Origin: Tetracentron sinense
Lineage: Eukaryota; Streptophyta; Magnoliopsida; Trochodendrales; Trochodendraceae
Direction of reading: 5' to 3'
NCBI GenBank assembly: GCA_015143295.1
Contig: CM026570.1
Location: forward strand, 8,580,047 to 8,644,046
Length of the DNA: 64,000 nucleotides
Below the pieces are notes generated by a model. The model did no database searches. It had not been told where the DNA came from and saw only the letters and a list, made by a program, of their open reading frames with translations. The first letter of the stretch is position 1; each line of letters starts with the position of its first letter. This document shows, in pieces, positions 11,650 to 23,795 of this stretch. The position numbers and the translations under genes were made by a program.

Positions 11650-12300
11650 ACTCGCAACCTCCAAACTAGACGTTAAACCCCTCTCTCTCTCTCTCCCTCT
11701 GCAAAACCTCCAAACTAGACTCTCTCTCCCTCTGCAACTTTCAGAGTCTCTAATGGCAGTTTCATTGGATACTCATCACCTCCACAAAGTTTATTCTTCT
11801 TCTTCTTCTTCTTCTACTTATAGAACTACTAAAACGACCTTGTAGGTCAAGTTTCTCTGTGTTGTTGTTTCTTTGTTTTTTTATTCATCTCTTTAATCTC
11901 ATTGCAGGATTCGCCTATCTCCATGGATCATATCCTCTGTTCATCCCCTCCTCAGATAAACTATTTTTGCATGTCCTCCACAGCCTGGTCGATACCCTTC
12001 TCAAGAATAGGAAGTGTGCCAAAATCAGACTTCTCTTCACACACCCCAGCTGTGGTTGTGAGTGTCTAGGCTTATTTTTTTTTTTTTTCCCTGAATAATT
12101 GCTACATATATATTTCTTGCCCTCCACTAAAATGAAAATTATGGTTTTTTTATAGGGTATTGGAATATCTGTACGTGGTAAGCGCTGAGAGATGAATCCT
12201 TGTTTCTGCTCAGAGGATTCGATTCGATTGCCTCTTCTCTGTCTCAGCTTAATTGGACTTTAATCACTGCCCTGTAGGTAAGGGTCTTCCTCATTGTCTT
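11650..12300 (+). other. Possible remnant of a small gene or leader
   Basis: A duplicated CT-rich leader-like stretch (cctccaaactagac plus ctctctctccctctgc, twice) precedes an ATG at 11753 that opens 30 codons with seven consecutive Ser, ending in TAG at 11843-11845. The stop overlaps a donor-like gtaggt, and a ttgcag acceptor lies near 11907, but joining them gives an early stop in frame while another frame stays open to about 12070. The layout resembles a decayed gene start. No family is recognised. Confidence 0.2.
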
Positions 12301-12394
12301 AATAAAAGATTATGATTGCTTGAATAATAGAATCATAGCCTACTTTTAAGACTTTGGAGGAGATGGGTTATGGGTTTCTTGTCAATTAGATTCC

Positions 12395-12768
12395 ATAAGT
12401 TGTGGGAAAACAAGTTAATCCAGCTTCCTATCCAAAGATACCGGAAACCCAATCAAGTTCTCAAATCTTAATCAAAATTAGGAGCCCAAAAATTGTTCAA
12501 CCAAATAGAGAGAAAGAGAAAGAGATTTCAAGATGAACAAGAACACAAATCTATACCTTTAACTTGTACAGAAGATCTTATATGTGCTTGTTTAAGATGA
12601 AAGGAGATAATATGGAGTGAGTGCATACAACCCTTAACTTCTATAGGCATAAGTTACAACCCCCAACTAACATATGCAAACTTAAACCATACTAAGTTCC
12701 AAGACAACCACCAACATCAAGCATTTAAAAAAAAGGATTCCAATTAGCAAGATGCATTAAAATTTAAC
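12395..12768 (-). repeat. Probable 3' LTR of a truncated Copia
   Basis: On the - strand the sequence AAGGGGGAATGTTAAATTTT combines a polypurine tract with an LTR-like TGTTA start at 12768, directly downstream of the RNase H remnant at 12757-13209. The far LTR end near 12395 is a guess. Confidence 0.45.
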
Positions 12769-13209
12769 ATTCCCCCTTAATGCATGCTTGTGAGAAATTA
12801 AACCGAGTCGTGCTTGAAATTCTTCAAACTTTTCTTTAGAGAGTGGTTTGGAAAAGATGCCAGCTATTTTGTCTTGAGTATGAACTTCAACGACATTAAT
12901 CTTGCCATCGAGGACCTTCTCATGAATGAAATTATGTTCTACCTCAATATGTTTGGTCCTCACGTGACATACTGGATTAGTAGCCAACTTCATATCACTT
13001 TGGTTAGCACAATGGATGATGATTGGGTAGTCGATTTTCTTGAAAACATCGCTGACCAATCTTCTTAGTAACCCCACACATTCTTGGGCTGAAAGAGAGG
13101 ACCCTTGTATCTTTGGCTTCAGTAATGGAAATAGAAACACTATCTTGCCTTTTGCTACAATAAGAAATACAAGTTGAATCAAAGTGGATTTTCTATCATC
13201 ACCCTCCAC
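12757..13209 (-). pseudogene. Copia RNase H C-terminal remnant
   Basis: The - strand frame contains NPVCHVRTKHIEVEHNFIHE, then VHTQDKIAGIFSKPLSKEKF, the conserved C-terminal end of Ty1/Copia RNase H. The upstream portion is frameshifted and the active-site region is not intact. Reverse transcriptase and integrase are not present to the right, so this is a 5'-truncated element distinct from the one at 1.4-6.4 kb. Confidence 0.85.
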
Positions 13210-13299
13210 ATCTGCATCTGTAAAGCTAATTATTTCTTATGCTTTGTTGCAGCTGGCAATCTCTGCGCTTGAAAGAGACTTGAAATCAATAAAATCAGA

Positions 13300-13580
13300 T
13301 TTTTTTGTTTGTTTGTTTTGATCGGTAAATCTCATGCCATATCATAAATATAATGAAGCTATAATAGTAGAACTATAAGAACCAACAAAACAGAGTTTAC
13401 AAGCACATAACTCAGGAAAACAAGGGAAGAAAGAAAGAAACATGCAGTAATACTGATATCTTTACTGGACTGAACTGAAGGCATCCTGAATCGCCTTGAC
13501 AAGTAATATGTTCAGCCCACCAAGCTTACCAAATCCTCACCGACCTGCCGTATTGAACACCACTCAAAAAAATCCGTTAT
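13300..13580 (-). mobile_element. Likely LINE 3' tail
   Basis: The T-rich stretch followed by tgatcggtaaatctcatgcc on the + strand is the mirror of a LINE 3' end (poly-A preceded by an ATTTACCGAT-like sequence). A similar tail occurs at 43848. There is no coding part. Confidence 0.35.
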
Positions 13581-14264
13581 GGTTCATGTAAGAGCAAACT
13601 TAAAGAGAAGAGGAGACTTCATGATGCATTTGGTAAAGGGCGAGTCACAAACAAAATGATCTGGTAAATTCCTTAAAACTCTCCCAAATATGAAACCTTA
13701 ATATGTAGATTACACTCCCTACATATGGATCGATAGCATGTATCTAATTCACAGATATTATAAGCTTATATTCATGCCTCCTCAATTGCATTTGCGCCAT
13801 CAATTTACTTTTGAGAAAATTGTCGATCCAACGTGTTCTAATTTTGATCGTAGTAAGAATTGTTCACAAATATAACTTCTCTGAACCAATTCAGAGTCAT
13901 AGTTTAAACCTAGTGAACATTTTGTAGGTGAGGCATCAATTGGAGGCACTGATTGCAAAGTAGTCCAGATTAGCAAAAACCCAAACCTTTAACTAGGGAG
14001 AATCAGTGACTTCAGCAGCTTCTACAGTACCTCCAACTGACTTCCATGATGTATCGTTGTCTTATAAATAAGTTACACAAAGGATATGCTTGAATTATTC
14101 ATATTGACCTCCACCTATAGCAGTAGTGGCGAGTAGTGAAGCTCTTCAAATTCCCAGAAAAATCTGCTTTGGGGTTCTCTGCTTCTCTTGATAAGTACTA
14201 CTGCAAAAAACAAAAATCATAGTATGTTGATTGCATATAGTCCCAAATATGTGTTTTTCTTCAT

Positions 14265-14530
14265 GGTATAAGTTGGGTTTTGAATCCCTAGAGTGCCAAA
14301 TGAGATGGCGGATTCCTTGGCTAGGGAATGTGTTTTGAAGGATGTCCTTGTTTCTGGAGTATATCCTTTGTAATTTCTAGCTCTTGTAGCTTTTGTTATA
14401 TTTTTCACTTTTCTTTTCTCTAGAGTGCTTCAGTCCTTGGTGGAGCCCTCTTTTTTCTTTCATCCTTTGTGTCCCCTGTTTTAACTTTTTAATGGAATAT
14501 ATTGTCTTTTTACCTGTTGCGGAAAAAATG
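14265..14530 (+). mobile_element. 5'-truncated LINE with RNase H end
   Basis: The + strand reads VPNEMADSLARECVLKDVL and then stops, matching the C-terminus of the RNase H domain in plant L1-type LINEs. An untranslated T-rich tail follows, ending ttaatggaatatattg. The upstream protein is lost. Confidence 0.6.
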
Positions 14531-15472
14531 TTTTCCCAAATTTTAAGTTGCAATTTTTACCATGATTGTTAGGAGAGGATAGAACCCTCACCAACACATC
14601 AAAGCTCCCCCAATCAGGTGTTAGTGCTATAGTTATTTAAGAGGAAAATCTGAAGCTATTTAATAATGATGTTCTGAGAAAATTATGTTATGCTGTATAT
14701 GTGATGAATATATGAACACAGGATGACCCTCAAAGTTGCCCAAGGATTGGACCCTAGAGGGGGGAGGGGGTGGTGTATAGGGTCTATGCCAATTTAAAAT
14801 TTCTTCATAATCCCTTAAGTGGAATTTCAATTTTACTAATTAAAAGAGAATAAAAGTTATTCAATTCTACACAAACAATCAAAACAATAAGTAAAGAGAA
14901 GAGTTAGAGAAAATGCAAACACAAAGACGGTTCACGAGGTTCGGCAATCCCCCCTACGTCCCTGCCTCAAGCTATACTCGCTAGAGGATTCACTACGATT
15001 TTCACTAATCGCTGATCTTCTTCCGGGTGGAGATCAGACCTTTACAATCCTCTTATGGGTGAGGATCGGACCTTTACAATCTTCTTACAGGCAAAGATCA
15101 AGCCTATACAATGCTCTCACTTCAAGGACAAGAATCCACCGATTCTTGATTTCTTTCACACTTAATAACAAAGGGGATTACAATCACTATTTGCTCCTTT
15201 ACACGAGCTGGATGATCACTTTTAAGCTCTCTAAGAGTCTCTCAAAGAATGAAGTTGAATAACTCAAATTCGGACTCTTTTGAGTTTCTAGGTTTTCTAT
15301 TCAAAGGATTGATCAATGAATGATAGAGTGAGTATTAGAATGATTGGAAGAATTTGAGTTGTCGTTTTAGTTTATAAATCATCCATATTTATAGCCCAAG
15401 AGGTTTTATGACCGTTGGAAGAACATTGATAACAAAACTAGCCATTATAGAGTTTTTAGCTTTCCGCAAGAA

Positions 15473-15602
15473 TTCGTCGACGAGTATGAGAATACTCTTT
15501 GCATTCGTCGACGAGATCAAGGCCAGAACAAAAGACAATAGCCTCTACGACTGAATTCGTCGATGAGTCTTCAATGTCTCCATAAATTCATCAACGAGTT
15601 CT
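15473..15602 (-). promoter_or_regulatory. Four copies of a palindromic U3 motif
   Basis: AATTCGTCGACGAG occurs near 15473 and, with one to three changes, near 15505, 15556 and 15588. The core TCGTCGACGA is palindromic. The copies sit upstream of the - strand TATA box of the surrounding LTR-like block, as enhancer repeats would. Confidence 0.5.
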
Positions 15603-15849
15603 TTGGATTTTCTCGGAAAACTCATCTTTACCTTGTCTAAATGATAAGAATGATTTGCAAGGACTCTTGACTCATTTTTATCATTTTTTTATTTTTTATC
15701 ATTCTTTATGATATCCTAGGGCCCTATAAAGTTATTCAATTTTGGTCTAAAACTCCTATGTTCATTCTACGCTTTGAGCTTTTCAATCAACCAAACTTTG
15801 AAGAATTTTTACAAAAGTCCTAGGCACTCTCAAAATAGAAACTAAGACC

Positions 15850-16122
15850 CTAAACTTTCTTGAGAGTTGTCCATTCTTTTTGATCTTGACTTGATTTGTC
15901 TTCTTTTGCTTTAAGATCAACTTCTCCTTCTTCAATCTTCATCTTCATTACTTGGTCTTTGATATGATTTTCAACATCTTCAATATAATTCAACTTGGTC
16001 AAAAGCTTGCTTCTCTTAAATGGTGTCTTTTTCATGTTTTTTCCTTGAATGACTTTGCTAATGTTCTTGGTATTCTGATTTTCATATAAACTCAAACAAG
16101 ACATTAGTAACACAATGGACAT
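15850..16122 (-). other. Open frame inside the LTR-like block
   Basis: 90 codons, Lys-rich (KMKIEEGEVDLKAKEDKSSQ), not recognised. Its position inside the putative U3 makes a chance open frame more likely than a gene. Confidence 0.15.
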
Positions 16123-16189
16123 TGCATTATTGTGTTATCATCAAAATTAATGATGTTACCTTAGGTTGTAACCTAAAGCCTAACACCTC

Positions 16190-18270
16190 AAAGCTCCAAT
16201 AAATTTAAAATATTAGATATGGTAAAAGGGTTTAATGGGAAAAAAAGGTTTCTGAATTGGAGGATAGAGAAAAACAATTCATAAAAATGAGAGATTTGTT
16301 TTACTTGAAGCAATCAATGTCATATGAAAAGCTGCACCACTCACATTTGATGATTTAATTTTTATTTATTTATTTACCAGTAATCATGAAGGGAGTGTAT
16401 TATAACTCTCAAATGAAAAGAACTACACACAAGTTCACAATAAAGTGGACTCAAAACAGATTTTATCATTTGGTAGTTGAAGTGTCTCTTCAGCTGATTC
16501 AGTGATTTTTTAATTGCTTCCATATGCACTTGACACTGAATATAAGATTTATTGTCTTGAATGGCAGATGGATGTCTCACTTCTCACTGATGCAGTTTTC
16601 AACTTGATGAGCCATATTTGCTGGATAAAATGGTAACTTTGTGCTGAACTCAAAGTTCTGGTTCCACAAAATAAACATTGGAATTAGCTCTAAATTTCAA
16701 ATAAGCTCTTAATAGATCTTTGGTGCAGTTTAATATTAAAGTGGCTTTGGGTACTGGAAAGATTTTTTTTTGTTTGTTCTCACTGATCTCAGATCTTTTA
16801 TGTAAGAAACTACTGACTGCCAGATGTTGTAATTGTATGCCCTATTGTTATTTATCTTTGCTGCTGCAAGTATCTCAAAATTTGCTTGTTATCTTGAAAA
16901 TCATGCAATGGAGGAGAGCAAGGAATTGTTTCTCATTAGCTCCTTGTTAGTACACATTCTTTTGTATACACTATAGATCTGGAATGACAGAATTGTTGTT
17001 ATTGCTAATATCTTGTGCAAATAAACTTATATAAAGAACAAAAGGGTTTCAGATGATACAACCACCCTACAGCTAAAATACTGTTTGAAGATGTAAGCAT
17101 ACCAACACCCTTTATTGATCGTCCTTCTATAAAAAATTAATGTCGCTTGGAGGTGACATATTCAGTAAGTGAATTTTTCTATTTGCTATTCTTAGGAGTT
17201 TTGATGTAAAGTGATATTTTATTGATTAGTTTCTCGCAAGTGAAATGGTAATTGATTTCAAATATACTTTTAGAATAAAAAGGTGTACTGTCAAAAGCAT
17301 GTCCATATCACGTGAAGAGTGCAAGTCTGAAGTATCCAGGGCCCTATATATTTAGATGCAACACTGTACTTAATCGTTTAAAAAAAATGATGGGTTCTAT
17401 GAGCACAATAACTTCTAGTAGGCTGGTGGGATTAGATTCATCACATATGATTCCCAATTGAAATAAACTACTCAATGGAGGGTACACTGTATTTGAGGCC
17501 ATGAGAAGAAATTTTATTTATAAATGAAAAATAGTAAAATAATTTGTGACAACAGCCAGAAGGGGGGAGAACGGGATCAGTGATGAATTTATTGACGATG
17601 TCAATGACTTGCACAATATTGAAGGATTCATTTCTTAAGTAGGGATATAGCAAAGATATAACAATCATGGACATAGGCTAGTTGTATGGCAAGCTGATAA
17701 GGAGAAAGTTGAATGATCGAGAGTGCTCCCCATTTTACAATTTATGTGCCATCAAAGAGAACATCTTGAAATATCTCTAACTTCTTCAGAAACTTGATCT
17801 GAATTGCGTAAGGCTTTTCAGTTATGGCACAATGTAGGTTGAAACAATGTGGGATAGCCAGGAGGAGGCATGTACACTTATTACTAGGATCCTAGGGAAG
17901 GAAGCATTAATCACATCTATTTGATGCAATTATGGAGACATGAGTTTTCCTTCATATTTTCAGTAACTTGATTTTATGGCTTTAAGGGTGAAAAAATGTA
18001 GTAGTCATCACTATAATTGATTCAAATGGTCTCTCGTACCGATCCTTGTAAGTCGTAACCTGTTAGTATCCCTTGAACAAACTGAACCTTTGCCAGTGTG
18101 TAAGTATAAAGGCCTATTCATATTTTGTGAGCTTTCCTTGATAAGTTGTGAAGATGACGAGGATAGACCTTGAAGTTAAGAATTTTTGAAATTGTCCATG
18201 TGCTCAAAGTTTCATGAGACGTTGAATGTCAGTTAAAATCTTTCCCGTTTTAATTGATTACCTAACAAAT
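16190..18270. other. Intergenic DNA, nothing recognised
   Basis: About 2 kb with no coding region, repeat or hairpin that I could support. Confidence 0.4.
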
Positions 18271-18274
18271 ATCA

Positions 18275-19105
18275 GTTTAAATACCACTCTACACATATAT
18301 TTTTCAAGATGACAAAATACCTCTCGTTATACTTAGTTTTTAAAATGACAGAAGTACCCCTCGACATATAAGTCCTAAGGGTGTGTTCGGTTGTCAAGAA
18401 AGTGAGGGAAAGTAAAAGAAAAGTGTTTTTTCTTGCACTTTTCTTGTGTTTGGTTTGCAAGAAACACACTTTCATTTTCTTGCATTTTCTCAATAGTGAC
18501 AAACTTTCTCGCAAAAACTTCACCCATCTGTTGATGGTTATTTTGAGAGAAAATTTAAGTTTATTTACTTTTTTCCTTCTTTTCTGTCATCCACTTTCTC
18601 GCTAAATGAACGCTGTGCTTTCAGTTGGCAAGAAAGTGGGTGAAAGAAAAGAAAAAAAAGGAAAAACCATCAAAAGATGGATGGAGTTTTTGGAAGAAAA
18701 TTTGTCACAATTAAGAAAGTGCAAGAAAATGAAAGTGTGTTTCTTGTACACCAAACACAAGAAAAGTGCAAGAAAACACACTTTTCTTTTCTTTTCCCTC
18801 AATTTCTTGCCAAACGAACACACCCTAAATGACAAAATGAATACCCTCTCTACGTGTATTTTTAAAATGACATGTATGACCTTATCTACACGCATTATCT
18901 AAAATGAAAAAAAAAAAAAAAACTATTCACATGTATTTTCCAAAATTACAAAAGAATTCCTTTATAAGAATTTATGAATTTTTAAAAGGACAAAAATACC
19001 CCTTTTCACATGTATTTTGAACAACACAATTGTTCAACTAGGGAGTTGTCAAAGTTACCCTCTTTACATATATTAGAATAACAAAAAAAGTCTCTCTTTA
19101 CACAT
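18275..19105. repeat. Degenerate ~40-bp tandem repeat
   Basis: Diverged units of the type tttaaaatgacaaaaatacccc + tntacacatgtat recur from 18275 to 19105 with length variation. The array is split by the Tourist-type MITE at 18379-18825, and a unit reads smoothly across the MITE once it and one TAA are removed. Confidence 0.7.
18379..18825. mobile_element. Tourist-type foldback MITE (447 bp)
   Basis: Terminal repeats GGGTGTGTTCGG and CCGAACACACCC-like (cgaacacaccc) are flanked on both sides by TAA, at 18376-18378 and 18826-18828. This is the target duplication of the PIF/Harbinger superfamily. Almost the whole element is palindromic: the two halves mirror each other down to a small centre near 18600. 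Open frames on both strands encode matching Lys/Phe/Leu-rich peptides only because of this symmetry and are not genes. Confidence 0.9.
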
Positions 19106-19620
19106 GTGATTTTCAATTTTCCTTTAATCCAAATGCAAGCAAGTAAAAATAAAGTAATTTTTCAACTTATTTTCGAGGATGCAACCAAACAACAGAAAAT
19201 AAGTAAAAATTCCGTCTTTTACCGTAAAAGCTTTTACACCGTAGATGATTTACGTCATAAAATAATTTATGTGCAAACAAACAGAGCCTTAGTGATAGTG
19301 CTTGTATTTTGAGTATGTATTATGAAGGGAATGAGTATACTGAGGTTGATTGTCACTTTATTTACAGAATATACTGCGAGCTTACCATACTATAACCAAT
19401 AAGTGCTCAAAAACTTATTTAATTAACATGATAAATAATTGTTATATCGTACGTCCATAAGCTTGTAACAGGAATCTGTAAAAGATTATGCTCCATGTCT
19501 GATATATTCTTTTTATCGATGACAGTTATTCCTTAATGGCGGTTTCTATAGTATTTTAACCTCATCCAAAAACTTAACATTCTGGTAGGCTTTGGAAATC
19601 CTCAACATTTAACAGTAATC
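19106..19620. other. AT-rich DNA, nothing firm
   Basis: The end of a possible decayed MITE (gtgcaaacaaacagagcc near 19271) is the only pattern noticed. Confidence 0.3.
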
Positions 19621-19624
19621 GCGC

Positions 19625-20027
19625 GCAAGAAAATGACTGATTATTTCCTCAAGAAACATAGCAGTCGTGCATGCCAGTTGAGATTCGCGTGCCTGTCTGT
19701 AATGTGAAGCTTCGACCATGATGCTTACATACGTCTATAAAGTTTTTGGTGGGTTTGATGCATTAATTGTGTTTATCATGTAATTACCATTGTAGCGACA
19801 ATTAGCCGCATGTCATGTTTCATCGCAAGCAAGAAAATGATTCATTATTTCCTTAAGAAACATAGCAGTCATGCATGCCAGTTGATACTTGAGTACTTAT
19901 CTGTAAAGTGAAGCTTCGACCGTGATGTTTACATACTTCCTATAAATTTTCTCGTCAGCTTGATGTATTAGTTTTGTGTTTATCTTGTAATTATTGTTGA
20001 AGCGACCATTAGCCGCATGACATGTTT
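19625..20027. repeat. 204-bp tandem duplication
   Basis: Copy 1 (19625-19828) and copy 2 (19829-20027) both run from gcaagaaaatga to gccgcatg(t/a)catgttt, sharing aagaaacatagcagtc, gtgaagcttcgacc and other blocks. The visible divergence suggests an old event. No coding content. Confidence 0.85.
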
Positions 20028-20029
20028 GC

Positions 20030-21660
20030 ATGGTTTACGTAGACTCCTCCTAGATTTTTAAATAAACTAGTATGAAAAATGGAAGGAAAAGGTGGCACTA
20101 ACATGGTCAAAAGGTAGGGATGAGTGCGTTTACTTTTACATGCTTGTGTAAGCCATGAATTGGATTCCCTCTTTCTCAGTGATTCTTTAAAAAAAATTGC
20201 ATTAAATAAAGAGAAAAATCAGGATTAACTGTAGGATTTCATTTGAAGCCAGGGGGACATGACAAAACACACAATCTCACTTTAATAACTTTAAAGAGTC
20301 TTCATTTTCCTTGGATGGCTAGAGTAATACAAAAGCAAAGATGGGTTGTGAGTGCAAATTTGATAATTGGATTTTTAAGGGTTGCGCATATTATCGTCAT
20401 GCCTCACCAACAAAGAGGCTTTTATATTTTAATGGGAAGGCTGAAAAGCATGCTTACTTAGAGTCACCAAAGGGTACTAAGCTCATATTTTTTGTTTCTT
20501 GATATTTGCTTTGGGTCCACAGTGAGCTTTTGAATATACTTTGTTTTAGGTTTCAAAATCTTAACCATAATTAAATGGGGAGTGCTTGGATCAGGATTCA
20601 GGACTAGAAGATGGGAAGGATCCATCATCCTTCCCTTGAAACACATGAATCCACCATTCAATGGATCATGAACACAAGAACAACGATGATCGTAATTTCT
20701 AATCAGTATCATTCTTTTTAATGGCCAGAATATATTAAATCAGACCCTGATTCTTTAGGTGATCATGATCATTGGATTATTGGTTTTTGACCTAGAAATT
20801 ATCTTTGGTGTTTACAGTGACCGATATGGTTGGTTTTTTACTAACATTTTCTTTATCATTTCCTTTTGACCACAACTTAATCAAAAGAGAATTAATTGGA
20901 TGATGATCTGTGTTGCTACTTGAGGACATAGCTTTGACCACAAACTTACTTAAAAGAGAGTCATTTTAGAGGTGTAAATGTTCTGTTCATCAATTTAAAA
21001 TGCATTAGGCTTCCTCTAATGGTGCAATGTTCTTTCATTTCCATATTTGATATCCACAAGCCCACATATATAGCTTTAAGTCCTAACAGTAACCAAGGTA
21101 GGTGGCTTCCTTTAACATAGAGGGAAGGTCATTTGTTTGTGTACTCACATGGCTTAGGGTGTCAATTCGTAACTGAGAGGAAGGGGGAGGGTGTTCATAG
21201 ATTAAAAATTAGCCGAAAAATAAAAAGGTCTTTGAATTATTATGGTAATTACGAGTATGCAGCAACCCCAATTAGTTGTGTAAGGTTAGATTACCTAGCA
21301 TTATAAGCTCGCCAAATAATAGGCATATCAACCAGTACACTAGAACTCATGAAAATGGAACCCAAATCACTCACACGAGAGAGACACACATTGCTACTCG
21401 CACAAGCAAGTTTATCGTTAGGTAAAAACTTTGCTGACGGATAAAAGGGTGTTTTGAGTTAGTGGAAGGTCATTTTCTTCCTTTTAAATGGCTTGATTTT
21501 CTGTCAAAAAGGGATTTCCGTGTATCTACCCGTACAATTTAGGTATTCTTAACAAGGTTGGCCAATGGAAGCCACATCAAAAGCGGAGAGCTGTTTGTTC
21601 CTTCCTATTAAAAAGAAAAAAAAAACTACAAAAACCAAAGTAGAATTCTGAATTCAAGGT
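20030..21660. other. Intergenic DNA, nothing recognised
   Basis: No supported gene. Short open frames at 20243-20461 and 20464-20712 do not resemble any family. Confidence 0.4.
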
Positions 21661-21666
21661 TGCCTG

Positions 21667-21668
<2 letters not shown>

Positions 21669-21705
<37 letters not shown>

Positions 21706-21938
21706 AGCCTGATTTTTCTGAATTTCCTAAACTACCCTTATATAAAACAAAACTTTGATTTAATATTTTACTTTAATTCCCAAACTACCTCCTTCTCATC
21801 TATTTATTTAAATAATAGAATCACAGCCAATCGCGATTAAACTTGGGGAGAGTTCAATCGCATCTGTAGGTTAACACATGTCTCTTTTAACTTCTATTAA
21901 CTATGGTTAACTCCTTTATCGCACGTGTCATCCGCTAG
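21669..21938 (+). mobile_element. Non-autonomous Helitron, sibling of 26734-27132
   Basis: It is homologous to the reverse complement of 26734-27132 (shared: aaaacaaaactttgatttaat, ttaattcccaaactac, ttaactatggttaactcc). The 3' end is CCGCTAG followed by T, as expected for a Helitron inserting 5' of T. The left arm of the 3' hairpin is deleted, leaving only gcacgtgtcatc. The 5' end merges into an (AT)n run at 21669-21699 and cannot be fixed. Confidence 0.7.
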
Positions 21939-22178
21939 TATGTATATATATATATGAGAAAATGAAAAGAGAGACCTCGTGCCTTAGAAAAAAATCAAAG
22001 GAGGTTGGCTTGGCGGTTCATTTGTTTAATATTTATATTAATGGGTTATTCTCCTTTGGTCGGTTGTACAAATATAAAAAAGAAAAATCTTCCCTCCCCC
22101 TTTTTTTTTATAACTAAAGTAGAGTTCTGTGCACATCCCTTGTGAAATTGGATTAAGCTACCTTTCTCTTTACAATTT

Positions 22179-22327
22179 ATGCTCCGTTTGTTTTGATGTA
22201 AAATAGGAGAAAACAAATGAAATTCATGGGAAATGTCAATTGTCCTAAAGAAAATACACACGAAAAATGATATTTTCCGTGGAATTCTTTTGTTTTCCTT
22301 TATTTTACATCAAAACAAACGGAGCAT
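22179..22327. mobile_element. 149-bp MITE with near-perfect TIRs
   Basis: The left end atgctccgtttgttttgatg is exactly mirrored by catcaaaacaaacggagcat. Mirroring continues through gtaaaata/tattttac. The superfamily is not assigned because no clear target duplication is visible. A diverged second copy lies at 11018-11160. Confidence 0.85.
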
Positions 22328-22352
22328 TAGTACCATTTTGCCATGAGATGCC

Positions 22353-22354
<2 letters not shown>

Positions 22355-22382
<28 letters not shown>
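22355..22382. repeat. (GA)n microsatellite
   Basis: Uninterrupted GA dinucleotides next to the MITE. Confidence 0.95.
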
Positions 22383-22385
<3 letters not shown>

Positions 22386-23700
22386 GTAGTTGGGTCACTC
22401 ACCATGTTTTGAGCGCATGAAATGGGGTTTGAGTAATTTTTTATTTTGTTTTGTTTGAAATTACAAATTTCATTAGAATTCCTCAGTTACATCAGAGTGA
22501 CTGGGCCTTTGAGATAAGTTCGCCACGGAAGAGAAAATGGACCAGGAATACTATCTTTGAATGCTAACATATATTGAGGGCTTTTCTGAGCCGAATTCCT
22601 AGAACTTTAATGGGTATTGGTTGATGTTTTATTCCCTTAAAAAAAAAAACAACCTACTTAGGTTTTGACCCTTAGACATCTAATATAATGAAATGAAAAT
22701 GAGGAGAGAATCAATCATTTTCAATAAATATTCGGGAGAATCTTTTTTCTGGATGTTTTGTTGGCTTTCTCTTGGAAGGGCAGGAGATGGGAATAGGAAA
22801 GCTGGTTGTTTGGAATCAAAGAAACCCATTTTTGAATCTCTCTCACTAAGCTCCATGCACCCCCTAAAAAAACTTTTTTTAAAAAAGGACTTGTAATCAC
22901 CTCCAATTTTTGCTGGCAGGCTCCCCACCAACACACTGCAAGAGGCGACATGTGTTTCTTAAAGTTCCTTCCCAAACCAAATTTTTTTATAGAGAATAAC
23001 TATGAATAAGGATTTCGTTTGAACAATCAACTGGAACAATCCAAAAAGTGCCTTGAGAAGGGATATTTATGAAAAAATTACAGGGTTGAAACACACCCTT
23101 CTTTATGTTCATAATTACCAATCTAACACTATCCAAGTCAAATTTTTAGATTGCTCTGGTTGACTGATAAGCTCCTGTTCATAGTTATTCTCAATTTTAT
23201 AATAGTAAAAGAGAGAACTCCGTTATTACTTTTATTGGGCACATTTCACATTTATGTGTGAAAGACCTTAGCAACAAATGGAGGTGATTGTTACTAAATA
23301 AAAAAATAAAAAAAATGGAGGTGATTATGAGTAAGAGGAGAGTGCTTCCCATACTCTCCTCCTATTCTACTCTATCCATTTGGCAGCAAGAAGACAAGAA
23401 TTTTGAGTTAACGTATTCTAGACTGCACCATAAAATCCTTATCTTCTTACGCTGAAAAAGGGGAGTGAGCAATAAAAGGGGAGTGAGCAATAAGGAGAGT
23501 GTGGCTAGCAAAATCTTATTAGTCAAAAAAGAAAAAAAAACTTTTGTCTATTTTCTACTCCTCTTTAAAATATGTGTGGCAAAGTAATTGTACAATTCTA
23601 GTGGCATGAAAATACAGTATTGATCCCTATGAGCACTTTTGGAGACTACAAATTCACACACCCACCCCTCTCACTTATCTCTCATGTTCTCTCTTCGTCT
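22383..23700. other. DNA upstream of the FAF gene
   Basis: The proximal part is presumably the FAF promoter. A direct repeat of about 19 bp (aaaaggggagtgagcaata type) occurs at 23456-23493. A CT-rich leader (ctctcttcgtctcctcttct) lies just before 23712. No TATA box can be chosen with confidence. Confidence 0.4.
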
Positions 23701-23711
23701 CCTCTTCTCTC

Positions 23712-23795
23712 ATGAATTTTGACTACCTATCTTCATTTCCACCCAAACCAACACATGGGTATCACTCAAAACCCTTCCTTTCTCAACAACTATAA
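23712..23795 (+). promoter_or_regulatory. uORF in the FAF leader (27 codons)
   Basis: The ATG at 23712, in a CT-rich leader, opens 27 codons (starting MNFDYLSSFPP) and ends in TAA at 23793-23795, 118 bp before the FAF start. If the transcript starts upstream, this uORF would be met first and could lower FAF translation. Transcription start is not visible, so the role is inferred. Confidence 0.4.

Larger units (their letters stand above)
14619..16185 (-). repeat. Large LTR-like block (possible solo LTR)
   Basis: The block begins TGTTAG and ends CTAACA on the + strand. Read on the - strand it opens TGTTAGGCTTTAGG followed by ttttgatgataacaca, common at starts of large plant LTRs. The + strand atatttatagcccaag near 15388 gives a - strand TATA box (CTATAAAT), and cacgaggttcggcaatcccc at 14934 resembles an R-U5 region. 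No internal genes or second copy flank it. Flanking 5-mers do not match, and the motif tcaaagctcc occurs just outside both ends, so the exact borders remain uncertain. Confidence 0.45.

Noticed and set aside
14569-14618. Target duplication for the large LTR-like block
   Set aside because: The shared words aacac.tcaaagctcc at both sides lie offset from the TG/CA ends and do not form a proper 5-bp duplication.
18602-18902. Matching ~97-residue open frames on both strands
   Set aside because: They mirror each other because the Tourist MITE is a palindrome; the peptides are low-complexity and cross the MITE border.
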